Source: an uncultured Gammaproteobacteria bacterium (GTDB lineage: Bacteria; Pseudomonadota; Gammaproteobacteria; Arenicellales; JAANXG01). From it: DNA of 64,000 nt. The translations under genes were made by a program, and so were the position numbers. The stretch covers positions 19,555-83,554 of the forward strand of contig CAMYKK010000016.1 of the NCBI GenBank assembly GCA_947258975.1, written 5' to 3'. Under the pieces are notes generated by a model. It searched no databases. It saw nothing but the letters and a program-made list of their open reading frames with translations, and was not told the origin of the DNA. Every line of letters begins with the position of its first letter. Positions within the stretch are counted from its first letter, which is position 1. Below are positions 35,843 to 44,954 of this stretch, piece by piece.

Positions 35843-35856
35843 TTGATGCGGATCAA
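35843..35856. promoter_or_regulatory. Perfect FNR/Anr box upstream of the single-domain receiver gene
   Basis: TTGAT-GCGG-ATCAA, exact at all ten positions. It lies between the fixJ stop and the receiver start, with its centre 73 bases from the ATG, fitting activation at -41.5. Confidence 0.75.
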
Positions 35857-35879
35857 TTACCCTTCTAATCAAGGCCGTT

Positions 35880-36494
35880 TCACTCGCTGGAATTGGAGAT
35901 CAGCTGCACCAGCTCTACGGCATTTTTGACTTCCATCTTTTTTAAAATCCGCGAGCGATGTAACTCGACCGTTCGCTCACTAATTCCAAGGTCGAGGGCG
36001 ACGACTTTATTCGGCTTTCCGGCGGTGATCATGTCCATGATTTCGCGCTCCCTGTGGGTGAGCCGCATAACTCGTTGCTCGACCGCGCGGTGCTGGGTGA
36101 CGCGGGTGTAGTTATCGCGCTCATTTTGCAGGGCCTGCCGCACGCAGTTCAATAACAGTTCCTGATTCACCGGCTTCTCAATGAAATCCATCGCTCCGTC
36201 CTGCAGTGCTTGTACCGCGGTGGGCACCGTCCCATGACCGCTCAAAAAGATGATTGGCATGGTAACGCCGCGTTCGAGCAACTGCTTTTGCACCGCGAGT
36301 CCGTCCATGTCCGGCATTTGCAGGTCAAGGATAACGCAACCACGGCATGCGCAGTTCTCGGGACAGGATCTGAAAAAGTCCAGCGCTGAAGCGAAATGTA
36401 CAATTTTGAATCCTTCGGATTCGAGCAACAACTTCAGACCCGCGCGCACCGCGTCATCGTCATCGATGATATAGACGATCGATGATTCGGACAT
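35880..36494 (-). CDS. fixJ: FixJ-family response regulator
   Basis: A 204-residue NarL/FixJ-type activator. Receiver residues: DDDD near residue 11, phosphoacceptor Asp57 (VILDLQMP), switch FLSGHG, and EKPV lysine. The C-terminal LuxR-type helix-turn-helix reads LTHREREIMDMITAGKPNK and ISERTVELHRSRILKKM. The ATG at 36494 overlaps the fixL stop (TGATG). Odd feature: four cysteines at 44, 48, 50 and 53 immediately before the phosphorylation strand (CPENCACRGC), which I do not expect in FixJ. Confidence 0.93.
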   Translation of the reverse strand: MSESSIVYIIDDDDAVRAGLKLLLESEGFKIVHFASALDFFRSCPENCACRGCVILDLQMPDMDGLAVQKQLLERGVTMPIIFLSGHGTVPTAVQALQDGAMDFIEKPVNQELLLNCVRQALQNERDNYTRVTQHRAVEQRVMRLTHREREIMDMITAGKPNKVVALDLGISERTVELHRSRILKKMEVKNAVELVQLISNSSE

Positions 36495-38017
36495 CAATAC
36501 ATTGCTTCCATGATCGGTAGAGTGAAAGAAAAAGTAGCGCCGCCTGCTGCGTTTGATGTCGCTGACAGTACACCGTCGTGGGCTTCAATGATCCTGTGGC
36601 TGATGGACAAACCCAGTCCTGTACCGTTTTCTTTCGTTGTGTAGAAGGCGGTGAACAGGTTGGTCATATCGTCGGTGAATCCACAACCGGTGTCGCTGAT
36701 TTTTACTAGTAGCGTATCGTCGTGTTTGCAGGTTTCTATATCCAGCTGCCGCAAATCACTGGCCTCCGTTGCTTCAATTGCGTTCCATACGAGATTCAGC
36801 ACTACCTGTTCGACCTGTAATTGGTCGGCCCAAACACCGGGAAGATGCTTGCCAAGATGCAGTTTCACATCGACTTCATTCATATGAATTTCGTGACTTA
36901 CCATTGCCAACACGTCTTTTATGACCGCATTCAAGTGGACGATCTCTCGATCGAGCGCACCGGTCTTTACGAATTGGCGAAGTCGGCGAATGATGTTGCC
37001 GGCGCGTATTCCCTGCTCGGATATCTGACTCAAGGCGTCACCGATTACGTCTTCTGGAATTTTATCTTTCTTGAATAGATTCTGGCATGCGTCGGCAAAA
37101 CTAACGATGGCGGTCAACGGCTGATTGAGTTCGTGGGCGATCCCGGATGCCATTTCCCCCAACGCGGCCAGGCGCGCGGCGTGTGCGTGTTCAGCCAGCC
37201 TCTCTCGTTCTCGCTTCTCCGACAAACGCCGTTCCGATGTGTCTCGAATAACGCCCGTAAACAACCGTCGGTCCGGTAACAACACTTCGCTGAGGCCCAA
37301 TTCCATCGGAAACGTGCTGCCGTCTCTGCGGAGACCCATCAGCTCTCGCCCGCTTCCTATGACCTTGGCCTCGCCTGTGCGCAGGTAATTTTTAATATAT
37401 CTATCATGTTCCTCGCGGTAAGGAGACGGCATCAATATTTTTACATTCCGGCCTATCGCCTCTTGCGCGTCGTATCCAAAGAGCCTTTCCGCCGCCGGAT
37501 TAATGGACTCGATGATACCTTCGGTGTCGATGGTGACAATACCTTCGATTGCAGTCTGGACGACAGCGTGCAGTCTGGCCGCATGTTCCTCGATCTCCCG
37601 TTGAGCGCGTTTCTTGCCGGTAATATCCAGTCCGGCGCCTATGATCCAGCGAACACGTCCATTGTCCTCACGTATTGACGAATTGAACCAGTGGACACAA
37701 ATTCGCCGTCCGTCCTTGGTCAGCCAGTAGTTTTCATTCTCGTTGGGGACCGGCTTTTGGACGAGCTCGTCAAACACAGCCTTTACCTCATCCACCTGCT
37801 CGGGAAGCAACAGGCGGTCCCACACAAATTCGCCGATAACTTCGCCCCGGTCATATCCGGTGGCGGTTTCACATGCGTTATTGAAATAGACCACCCGGCC
37901 CTCCGGGTCCAGTGCGACCAACAGCACGCCGGTGTGGGCGAGTATCGCCGCCGCGGTTCCGGGCTCGGTGGCAAGCGGATCGAATTGTTGTGCCGGTTGT
38001 TGATGTTTTACCGTCAT
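36494..38017 (-). CDS. fixL: Oxygen-sensing haem-PAS histidine kinase FixL
   Basis: A soluble 507-residue kinase. The first PAS domain spans about residues 20-135. The second (143-265) is the haem PAS: His204 in REEHDRYI matches the proximal haem ligand (His200 in Bradyrhizobium FixL) and Arg224 in IGSGRELMGLRRDGSTFP matches Arg220, with the same 20-residue spacing. The kinase core has phospho-His295 (GIAHELNQP), N-box NLVWNAIEA, and G-boxes DTGCGF and GTGLGLSI. With no membrane span, it should sense cytosolic oxygen. It is co-transcribed with fixJ. Confidence 0.94.
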   Translation of the reverse strand: MTVKHQQPAQQFDPLATEPGTAAAILAHTGVLLVALDPEGRVVYFNNACETATGYDRGEVIGEFVWDRLLLPEQVDEVKAVFDELVQKPVPNENENYWLTKDGRRICVHWFNSSIREDNGRVRWIIGAGLDITGKKRAQREIEEHAARLHAVVQTAIEGIVTIDTEGIIESINPAAERLFGYDAQEAIGRNVKILMPSPYREEHDRYIKNYLRTGEAKVIGSGRELMGLRRDGSTFPMELGLSEVLLPDRRLFTGVIRDTSERRLSEKRERERLAEHAHAARLAALGEMASGIAHELNQPLTAIVSFADACQNLFKKDKIPEDVIGDALSQISEQGIRAGNIIRRLRQFVKTGALDREIVHLNAVIKDVLAMVSHEIHMNEVDVKLHLGKHLPGVWADQLQVEQVVLNLVWNAIEATEASDLRQLDIETCKHDDTLLVKISDTGCGFTDDMTNLFTAFYTTKENGTGLGLSISHRIIEAHDGVLSATSNAAGGATFSFTLPIMEAMY

Positions 38018-38231
38018 TGCTCTGTGGGTGGCGAAAACACCGCGTCATGGATGAGCGGAACCTTATCGCATATCCCGTGGATGGGGCCAACTTACTCTAC
38101 CCGTGCGGGAAATGATGGTCGCAATTGGTGCTTGCGCCAGGCATGGAATATTAGTATATTAGTGATCACTTATAATATTAGCCGGCGTTCCTGCGTGGGC
38201 GCACAAAAACGAGTGGGCGGGGCTTATATAA
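38018..38231. promoter_or_regulatory. Divergent promoter region between fixL and the efflux operon
   Basis: 214 bases. An AT-rich tract with an exact TATAAT at 38171-38176 could be the -10 box for the rightward TolC gene, although no good -35 hexamer sits at 17 bases. No FNR box is seen. Confidence 0.35.
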
Positions 38232-39593
38232 ATGAAACGCTTGAATTTGCTGGTTATCTGTATGTTGTGGTTCCATGGCGCCGCGTCTGCGGAGCCGTTC
38301 ACTACCCTCGAGCAGGCGGTGGGCTATACCGTCGATCGGAATTTTTCACTGCGTGCCTCGGCACAGCAGCTTGCCACCGCCGAGGCCCAGATCGGCGTGG
38401 CGGAGTCGGCGCGTCGTCCCCAATTGATGATTCGTTACGCCTTTCAGGCCAGCGACAATCCATTGGACGCCTTTGCCGCGTCCCTGAATACGCGCACTGT
38501 TCAGGCGGAGGATTTCGATCCAGACCGCCTCAACGACCCGGATGTCAGTACCCTGTTCAGCGGTGCCGTGGCGCTCCAGTATTCGCTATATAACGGCGGG
38601 CGTACCGAGGCGGATATTGACAGCGCGCAAGGCAATTCCAACGCCATAAGGCTGCAACACCGCAGGTTTTTGCAACGTTTGGCCTTCAATACCATGCGCG
38701 CTTATTACAACAGCCAAGCCGCTGAACACGGTGTAGTGATCGCCAAGGATGCAGAAACCGCCGCCAGGCGTCACGTCAAGACCACCCGCCAGCTAGTGAA
38801 GGAAGACCGCACCGTGAAATCGGATCAGCTCACCGCTGAGGTGAATTGGTCGGCCTTCAAGAGTTTAACGACTCAATCCGCGACCGATCTGAAAGTGGCT
38901 TACAATCGGCTGAAGGTGGCGATGGGAATGCCCCAGACGCAAGCGATCTCGGTTTCCCCGTTGAGTCTTGCATCAAACCCGGTACAACTGCGGGACGTCG
39001 GCAGCTACGAACAACAAGGCTTTGCGTCGCGTCTTGACCTGGAGGCGCTCAAAACGGCGCTGGACACGGCACGAGCGCAGATCCGCTCCGCCGAGGCGCG
39101 ACTGCGCCCGCGGGTGGATTTGGTGGCGGATGCGACCCTATATCGGGATGATCCCCGCGTTAACGAGCCCTCGTGGCGAGTGATGGGAATGATAAGCCAG
39201 GATCTTTATACCGGTGGGCGTACCCGTAGCAGCGTCGACGCGGCGCGATCCCGCGCCGACACCATTCGTTATCAGCTCGAATCTCTCCGTCAGGAGATTC
39301 TTGGCGAGATCCACCAAGCCTATGACCGCGTCGGGGAGTCTCAAGCTCGACTCGAGATCGCGAAGGGCAATGTCGCCAGGGCCCGCCGTAACGTCAGGAT
39401 GATCAGCGAACGCTATGGGCAGGGCCGTACCATCCTCATCGACTTGCTGGGCGCAGAACAGAGGCTTGTCGCGGCCCGTAACGAAGAACTCAACGCCCAG
39501 CAAGCATTGATGACCAACCTCGCGGCCCTTGGTTTGGCGGACGGCAGCCTGAACCCGCACGCCAAGTTCGGTGATCAAGGCACAACGCAGTGA
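38232..39593 (+). CDS. TolC-family outer membrane efflux protein
   Basis: A 453-residue outer membrane channel protein with signal peptide (LLVICMLWFHGAASA) and two OEP repeats rich in long coiled helices (LEQAVGYTVDRNFSLRASAQQL; AYDRVGESQARLEIAKGNVARA). The YNGGRTEADID and YTGGRTRSSVD turns mark the two halves. It would form the outer exit duct of the tripartite pump encoded with the adaptor remnant and the RND gene. The next gene overlaps its stop by four bases. Confidence 0.93.
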   Translation: MKRLNLLVICMLWFHGAASAEPFTTLEQAVGYTVDRNFSLRASAQQLATAEAQIGVAESARRPQLMIRYAFQASDNPLDAFAASLNTRTVQAEDFDPDRLNDPDVSTLFSGAVALQYSLYNGGRTEADIDSAQGNSNAIRLQHRRFLQRLAFNTMRAYYNSQAAEHGVVIAKDAETAARRHVKTTRQLVKEDRTVKSDQLTAEVNWSAFKSLTTQSATDLKVAYNRLKVAMGMPQTQAISVSPLSLASNPVQLRDVGSYEQQGFASRLDLEALKTALDTARAQIRSAEARLRPRVDLVADATLYRDDPRVNEPSWRVMGMISQDLYTGGRTRSSVDAARSRADTIRYQLESLRQEILGEIHQAYDRVGESQARLEIAKGNVARARRNVRMISERYGQGRTILIDLLGAEQRLVAARNEELNAQQALMTNLAALGLADGSLNPHAKFGDQGTTQ

Positions 39594-39949
39594 GCGTGAG
39601 CAAGTGTCTGGCGGTGCTAGTAACGGGTGTGTTGCTTGCCGCCTGTCATCAAGCACCAACACCCAGTCCACAAGTCGAGCGGGCGTCGCTCGAACGCCGC
39701 ACGGTCGAAATTGGACCGGCCAAAACCGGACAGATTCTGACCGCGCCCAAGGACGCGCTGCTTACCCGCGCTGGAATCCCGGGGGTGTTCGTGTACCGGC
39801 AGGGTATGGCGCGTTTCCAAATGGTCAAGGTTGGGCGAACCGTGCGGGCGTCAGTGGAGATTCTGAGTGGGCTTAACGGCGACGAGACGTTGGTGGTTGG
39901 TGATTTGAAATCGGTTTATGACGGTTCTCCGGTAATACCCACCAAGTGA
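39590..39949 (+). CDS. Internally deleted RND periplasmic adaptor (membrane fusion protein) remnant
   Basis: A 119-residue lipoprotein; normal adaptors are about 350-400. The N-terminus is a normal lipoprotein signal (CLAVLVTGVLLAACHQAP). From about residue 36 the sequence jumps to what looks like the C-terminal membrane-proximal part of an adaptor: ILTAPKDALLTRAGIPGVFVYRQG and VKVGRTVRASVEILSGLNGDETLVVGD. The hairpin, lipoyl and most of the beta-barrel domains are absent. The frame is intact and overlaps the TolC stop (GTGA), so the gene is still expressible. The pump may be non-functional or may use an adaptor from elsewhere. Confidence 0.8.
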   Translation: MSVSKCLAVLVTGVLLAACHQAPTPSPQVERASLERRTVEIGPAKTGQILTAPKDALLTRAGIPGVFVYRQGMARFQMVKVGRTVRASVEILSGLNGDETLVVGDLKSVYDGSPVIPTK

Positions 39950-39965
39950 TAAGGCCGAGAAATCA

Positions 39966-42900
39966 ATGAGCAATAACCATCAACCGCGCCCGGAGCCGCG
40001 CTTAAACGCAGCGGGACGTATCGCCAGCTATTTCATAGACAGCAAGCTCACAGTGCTGTTGGTGTTGTTTTCCTTTGTCGCGGGCCTCTTGGCGTTTCTG
40101 ATTACACCACGTGAGGAGAATCCACAGATTGTGGTCCCCGCGGCCAATGTCATGATCGAGAAGCCGGGGGCATCACCGAAAGAGGTCGAACAGCTGATTG
40201 TGAAGCCTCTGGAGGCAATTCTTCAGGGCATGTCGGGTATTGAACACACATACGGTATTGCCATGGATTCACTGGGCGTGGTCAGCGTTCAGTTCGAGGT
40301 CGGTGAAGACAAAGAGGAATCGTTGGTCAAACTGTACGACCGGATTATGAGTAATCTGGACCGCATTCCACCCGGCACGCAACAGCCCCTGGTCAAACCA
40401 GTGGACGTCGATGACGTGCCGATTCTTGTTATATCACTGTCCTCCCAGGTGCGAGACGATCTGCAGTTGCGGCGTATTGCCAACGATGTGCTGGAACACT
40501 TGCGCCAGGTGGACGGGACCTCGGCCTCCTTCGTGCATGGCGGACGCCGCCGCCAAATCAATGTGCATCTCGACCTGTCGCGAATGCGTGAATTCAATGT
40601 CGCGTTGGCGGATATCCGCCGGGTGTTGGAGGCCACCAACGTCGATATGCCCTCGGGGAAATTGATCAGCAGTAATCTCGAAGCAAAGGTGCGGGCCGGC
40701 GCGTTTCTTCGCGATGCCGACGATGTGGGTGAGTTGGTGGTAGCTGTGGACCGGCATCGCCCGGTGTATTTGAAACAAATCGCCCGCATCAGCGACGGAG
40801 CAGGTGACATTGAGCGTGTCCATCGCATTGGCTTCGGGTCCGCATATACCGGTCAGCGGCCGGATGACTACGAGGTACCGGCGGTCGCTATTGCAATTGC
40901 CAAACGATCCGGGTCCAACGCGGTTGCGGTTGCCGATCACGTGATTGCGGAGTTGCAACGCGTGCGCCGGGATCGGGTGCCCGATGACGTCATCGTCAAC
41001 GTGACCAGAAATGACGGCGAGCGGGCCAGGGACGCCGTGAATACCTTGATGGAACACTTGGTCATTGCCGTATCGACCATCATCCTGCTGTTAGTGGTGT
41101 TTCTGGGTTGGCGTGCCGCGGGTGTCGTCACTATAACGATTCCACTGATCCTGTTCATCACCTTGGCAGTGGGATTCGTGGCGGGCCAGAGCATTAATCG
41201 CATCACTTTGTTTGCGTTGATTCTCTCGCTCGGTCTGCTGGTGGATGACTCGATCGTGGTCATCGAGAATATCTACCGGCATTACGGCGAAAAAGGTGCG
41301 GATCGCCTGAAAAGGGCGGTGTTCGCCGTCAATGAAATCGGCAAACCCACGAATCTGGCAACTTTCACGGTAATCCTCGCGTTTTTACCGATGCTGTGGG
41401 TAACAGGGATGATGGGACCGTACATGGGGCCGATCCCGTTCAATGTGCCGGTGGCGATGATCACATCGCTGCTCATCGCCTATACCGTGGCGCCGTGGGC
41501 CGCGTACCGGTGGTTGAAGGTCAATGGACACGGCCATCAAAACGCCCCCGGAATTCTGGAACGCGGCTATGCGGCTGTCATGGCTTTGCTGCTCAAGGTC
41601 AGAATCGTGCGGGTATTGTTTTTCCTGGTGATATTGGCGTTGATGGGGATGGTGTTGGCGATGCCTGTTTACGACCTCGTGCGGTTCAAGATGCTTCCGA
41701 AAAACAACACCAATACATTGAATGTCACCGTCGATATGCCGGAAGGCACGGCGTTGGAGGATACCGACCGCGTGATGCGCTTGGTCGGGGATGTGCTGCG
41801 CGCAAATCCGGATGTCGAGACCTACGAGACGACGGTGGGTGAATCTGGGATCGTCGATTTTAGCGGTATGCTGCGCGGGAGTGGCCTAAAGCAGGGGGGG
41901 CACTTGGGCGAGGTGCGTGTGAATCTGCGGAACAAACACGTGCGAGAGCATAGTTCGATCGACATCGCTTTACGGTTGCGGCAGCCCATTGCCGCGGTCG
42001 CGAGCGAGACGGGGGCGACTATCAAACTGGTGGAAGATCCGCCCGGCCCCCCGGTACGCGCGACGATTCTTGCGGAATTATACGGGCCGGATTATCACCA
42101 GCTGCGACAGATTGCCGGCCAATTGCGCAAAGAAGTATTCATGGAAACGTACGACGTCGTGGATATCGATGACTCAGTCGGAGATGATGTGCGTGAGTTC
42201 AAGATCGTCGTGAACCGAGAAAAGGCGGCCCTTGCCGGCATTCCGCCGCTTGACATAGCGCAGACATTGAGAACTTTTCTCGACGGCTTTGACGTCGGCA
42301 CTGTACACATGGAATTAGAAAAGGAGCCGGTACCGATCCGTTTCCAGATCCCGACTTCGGATCGACGAAAACCAGAAGACTTGAAGCAGATATTTTTCAT
42401 CACGCCCCAGGGACGACAGGTTCCTCTGAGCCGTATTGCCGATGTGGTCGAGGTCACTGCGCCGAAATCGATACATCACAAGGACCAAAGGCCGGTGGTG
42501 TACGTGACCGGCGAACTCGGGTCAACCAGCCAAGTGTATGCGGTGATGGATATGTGGAAACATCTGCACAACAATCCGTTGCCTGGTGACGTCAAGCTGA
42601 CCCAGTATTTTCTGGGAGAACCGGACGCGTCTAATTGGAGTTTGCGGTGGGACGGCGAGATGCGACTGACACTGGACGTGTTTCGGGATCTTGGCGCGGC
42701 ATTTGGCGTCGCCATCTTGTTGATCTACTTGATACTGGTGGGCTATTACCGATCATTTGTCATACCGCTGGTGGTGATGGGAGCCATTCCGCTTACAATT
42801 GTCGGAGTGTTTCCTGGGCATGCGGTCATGGGGCAATACTTCACGGCTACATCGATGATCGGGGTCATTGCTCTTGCCGGCATCGTGGTGCGTAACTCGC

Positions 42901-43211
42901 TATTGCTCATTGATTTTATCCTCGAGTACCGGAAACAGGGTCACCGGTTGGATGACGCAGTTCTGCAAGCGGGAATCACGCGCCTCAGACCGATCACGTT
43001 GACGGCGTTTGCGATCATTCTCGGAACGCTGGTGATGATTTTGGATCCGGTGTTTGGTGGGTTGGCGATATCGCTGATCTTCGGTACCTTTGCATCAACG
43101 CTGCTCACACTTTTCGTGATTCCGCTTCTGTATTTCAGTGTGCAAAGATCATCTGTTGATCTGAGTCCCTCGCCAAGCGATCCTACTACGCGTCAAGTGA
43201 TCGAAACCTAG
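39966..43211 (+). CDS. RND-family efflux permease (AcrB/MexF superfamily)
   Basis: Proton-driven inner membrane pump, 1081 residues, with the two-fold RND layout: one span, large periplasmic loop, six spans, repeated. The proton-relay aspartates are in SLGLLVDDSIVVIENI (TM4). The docking and porter loops (PGASPKEVEQLIVKPLEAIL; NTNTLNVTVDMPEGTALEDT) are typical. The substrate cannot be inferred. It follows the adaptor remnant by 16 bases. Confidence 0.93.
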   Translation: MSNNHQPRPEPRLNAAGRIASYFIDSKLTVLLVLFSFVAGLLAFLITPREENPQIVVPAANVMIEKPGASPKEVEQLIVKPLEAILQGMSGIEHTYGIAMDSLGVVSVQFEVGEDKEESLVKLYDRIMSNLDRIPPGTQQPLVKPVDVDDVPILVISLSSQVRDDLQLRRIANDVLEHLRQVDGTSASFVHGGRRRQINVHLDLSRMREFNVALADIRRVLEATNVDMPSGKLISSNLEAKVRAGAFLRDADDVGELVVAVDRHRPVYLKQIARISDGAGDIERVHRIGFGSAYTGQRPDDYEVPAVAIAIAKRSGSNAVAVADHVIAELQRVRRDRVPDDVIVNVTRNDGERARDAVNTLMEHLVIAVSTIILLLVVFLGWRAAGVVTITIPLILFITLAVGFVAGQSINRITLFALILSLGLLVDDSIVVIENIYRHYGEKGADRLKRAVFAVNEIGKPTNLATFTVILAFLPMLWVTGMMGPYMGPIPFNVPVAMITSLLIAYTVAPWAAYRWLKVNGHGHQNAPGILERGYAAVMALLLKVRIVRVLFFLVILALMGMVLAMPVYDLVRFKMLPKNNTNTLNVTVDMPEGTALEDTDRVMRLVGDVLRANPDVETYETTVGESGIVDFSGMLRGSGLKQGGHLGEVRVNLRNKHVREHSSIDIALRLRQPIAAVASETGATIKLVEDPPGPPVRATILAELYGPDYHQLRQIAGQLRKEVFMETYDVVDIDDSVGDDVREFKIVVNREKAALAGIPPLDIAQTLRTFLDGFDVGTVHMELEKEPVPIRFQIPTSDRRKPEDLKQIFFITPQGRQVPLSRIADVVEVTAPKSIHHKDQRPVVYVTGELGSTSQVYAVMDMWKHLHNNPLPGDVKLTQYFLGEPDASNWSLRWDGEMRLTLDVFRDLGAAFGVAILLIYLILVGYYRSFVIPLVVMGAIPLTIVGVFPGHAVMGQYFTATSMIGVIALAGIVVRNSLLLIDFILEYRKQGHRLDDAVLQAGITRLRPITLTAFAIILGTLVMILDPVFGGLAISLIFGTFASTLLTLFVIPLLYFSVQRSSVDLSPSPSDPTTRQVIET

Positions 43212-43301
43212 ACATATATTGCACCAGGGCAATCCGCGTTCATTCTTGCCAATTACACGGGAGACCCATATGTTGCTATAACCAAACGACCCTGCGACCA
43301 C

Positions 43302-43337
43302 GCGCAGGACAAGTCCCTTCGCCATCATCCGGGATCC
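43302..43337 (+). repeat. Dispersed 36-bp repeat, copy 1
   Basis: A stretch beginning GCGCAGGACAAG and containing CCATCATCCGGG. A close copy lies at 46646-46681 in the same orientation. The two flank the M14, M23 and MFS genes. Confidence 0.5.
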
Positions 43338-43347
43338 GTGGTGCAAT

Positions 43348-44139
43348 ATGCTGATTAGAAAATTATTGTTGATTGTGTCGGGTTGGCTTGCGGCCTGCAG
43401 TCATGGTCCGCCGGCGCCCCCTTACAGCGAAATACAAGCCACGCTCGCGGTACTGGCGCAAGACTACCCGGCTATTGCGCAGCGGCTCGAGTACGGCAAG
43501 AGTGTGGATGGCCGGAATCTTGCGGTCCTGCGCATTGCGACCTCGCCGTTGCGCAAATCTGCAAGGTCAGTGGTCATTCTCGGTGCCATTCATGGCGATG
43601 AGTATATGCATATTGTGGACCGGTTGGGAATATGGTTGCTGAGCGTATCCGGTAAACCCTGGTTGCGCGGATTCCTTGCTCGTGGACACCGCATTTATAT
43701 TGTCCCCATTGCCAATCCGGACGGATACGAGAACTGGCGCAACTGTCGATTCGGACCGCGCCGCAACAACGCCAACCGGGTGGATCTGAACCGCGATTTT
43801 GACGTGATATCCACCGGCGAAAAGAGATTGACTCAGCCCGAAACCCGGGGATTGATTGAACTGCTGGAACGAGAAGCGGCAAGCGTTCGCCTGGTCATGA
43901 ATTATCATTGTTGTGCGGGGGCATTGGCTTATCCGGGTGGGCACTACAAATTTTATATGCCGGATGAAGACAAACGACGCCACGTTGAGATCGCGCGCGA
44001 ACTGCATGGCATACTATGGGGGGACATCGAGATCGGCGATTGGAAGTCTGTTGTGGACTACACGGGACTCGGCGTTGCCATTGATTACTTCTATCAGCGC
44101 CACCATGCCGTGTCTTTCCTATACGAAGGTGTTTCGTAG
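43348..44139 (+). CDS. M14-family zinc carboxypeptidase lipoprotein (murein peptide amidase-like)
   Basis: A 263-residue exported peptidase. The lipobox GWLAAC places it in the periplasm on a membrane. Zinc ligands are His and Glu in GAIHGDEYMH and His in MNYHCCAG; the catalytic Glu is in FLYEGVS at the C-terminus; IANPDGYENWR and RVDLNRDF are typical M14 blocks. It is shorter than digestive carboxypeptidases and closest in style to MpaA-type enzymes that trim murein peptides. It lies 68 bases before an M23 peptidase gene. Confidence 0.87.
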   Translation: MLIRKLLLIVSGWLAACSHGPPAPPYSEIQATLAVLAQDYPAIAQRLEYGKSVDGRNLAVLRIATSPLRKSARSVVILGAIHGDEYMHIVDRLGIWLLSVSGKPWLRGFLARGHRIYIVPIANPDGYENWRNCRFGPRRNNANRVDLNRDFDVISTGEKRLTQPETRGLIELLEREAASVRLVMNYHCCAGALAYPGGHYKFYMPDEDKRRHVEIARELHGILWGDIEIGDWKSVVDYTGLGVAIDYFYQRHHAVSFLYEGVS

Positions 44140-44207
44140 GAAGATAGATTTTTTGCGCATCACGCCAAGGCGTGGCAGTTCTTGTTGCGCCGGGTTGTAG
44201 ACGTAGA

Positions 44208-44954
44208 ATGGTGAGCGCCGAACCCATGCCCTGGCAATGGTATTGCCCGCTGCTGATGGTCGTCGGCCTGAGTCTGTTGATTATCTCCTGCGCCCCAAGG
44301 TCAACGCCGGTCCACCCGCATCCTCGTTACGGTTGGGTCAGCGACCGCGGTGCAGATCCGTACGATCAGGGAATCCGTATCATTTTACCGCCTGCCGCCC
44401 CCTCGATTCAGTACCGGTACCGGCCGCTGCCCACCACTGACGAGCGGAGTAATTTTTTGGGAATTCACGAAGGCATCGACATCAGCGGCGAGATCGGGGA
44501 TCCGATCTTGGCTCCGGCGCCGGGCGTAGTGGTGGAGTCGCAGCGCTCCTGGTTGTGGGGAAACACGGTGCGCATCGACCATGGCCGTGACGATCGTGGA
44601 CGTTTTATACAAACGATGTACCTACACCTGACGGAAAGGCAGGTCGAGATGAACGACCGGGTGCGCCGCGGACAACAGATCGGCACCATGGGCATCACGG
44701 GTGCAAGTGCGGGTAACCCCACGCACCTGCACTTTGTCGTTTATGCGGGGCCGGCGGCTGAATTCTCTACCCGGCATAAACCGGTCAATCCTCACGGGTA
44801 TTGGGCCGACGGCGTCGGGGTGATCACTTGTTATGAGGATCCACACCCTATACCCGAGCAGCCGTTACGGTTTACTTATCTATCCGGTTGCGTGCCGGGG
44901 GATGTGAAGACGTCGATCTTCGCGGCTATCTTGTCCCCGCGCAGCAGGGGATAA
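44208..44954 (+). CDS. M23-family metallopeptidase lipoprotein (LytM/NlpD-like)
   Basis: A putative murein endopeptidase of about 248 residues. The lipobox LLIISC follows a signal peptide. The LytM domain has both zinc motifs, HEGIDI (HxxxD) and THLHF (HxH), plus the YLHL histidine, so it should be active. I start it at 44208 (MVSAEPMPWQ), but 44226 is possible because no strong ribosome site is seen. The last residues (ILSPRSRG) are encoded by a REP-like palindrome that runs over the stop codon. Confidence 0.85.
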   Translation: MVSAEPMPWQWYCPLLMVVGLSLLIISCAPRSTPVHPHPRYGWVSDRGADPYDQGIRIILPPAAPSIQYRYRPLPTTDERSNFLGIHEGIDISGEIGDPILAPAPGVVVESQRSWLWGNTVRIDHGRDDRGRFIQTMYLHLTERQVEMNDRVRRGQQIGTMGITGASAGNPTHLHFVVYAGPAAEFSTRHKPVNPHGYWADGVGVITCYEDPHPIPEQPLRFTYLSGCVPGDVKTSIFAAILSPRSRG

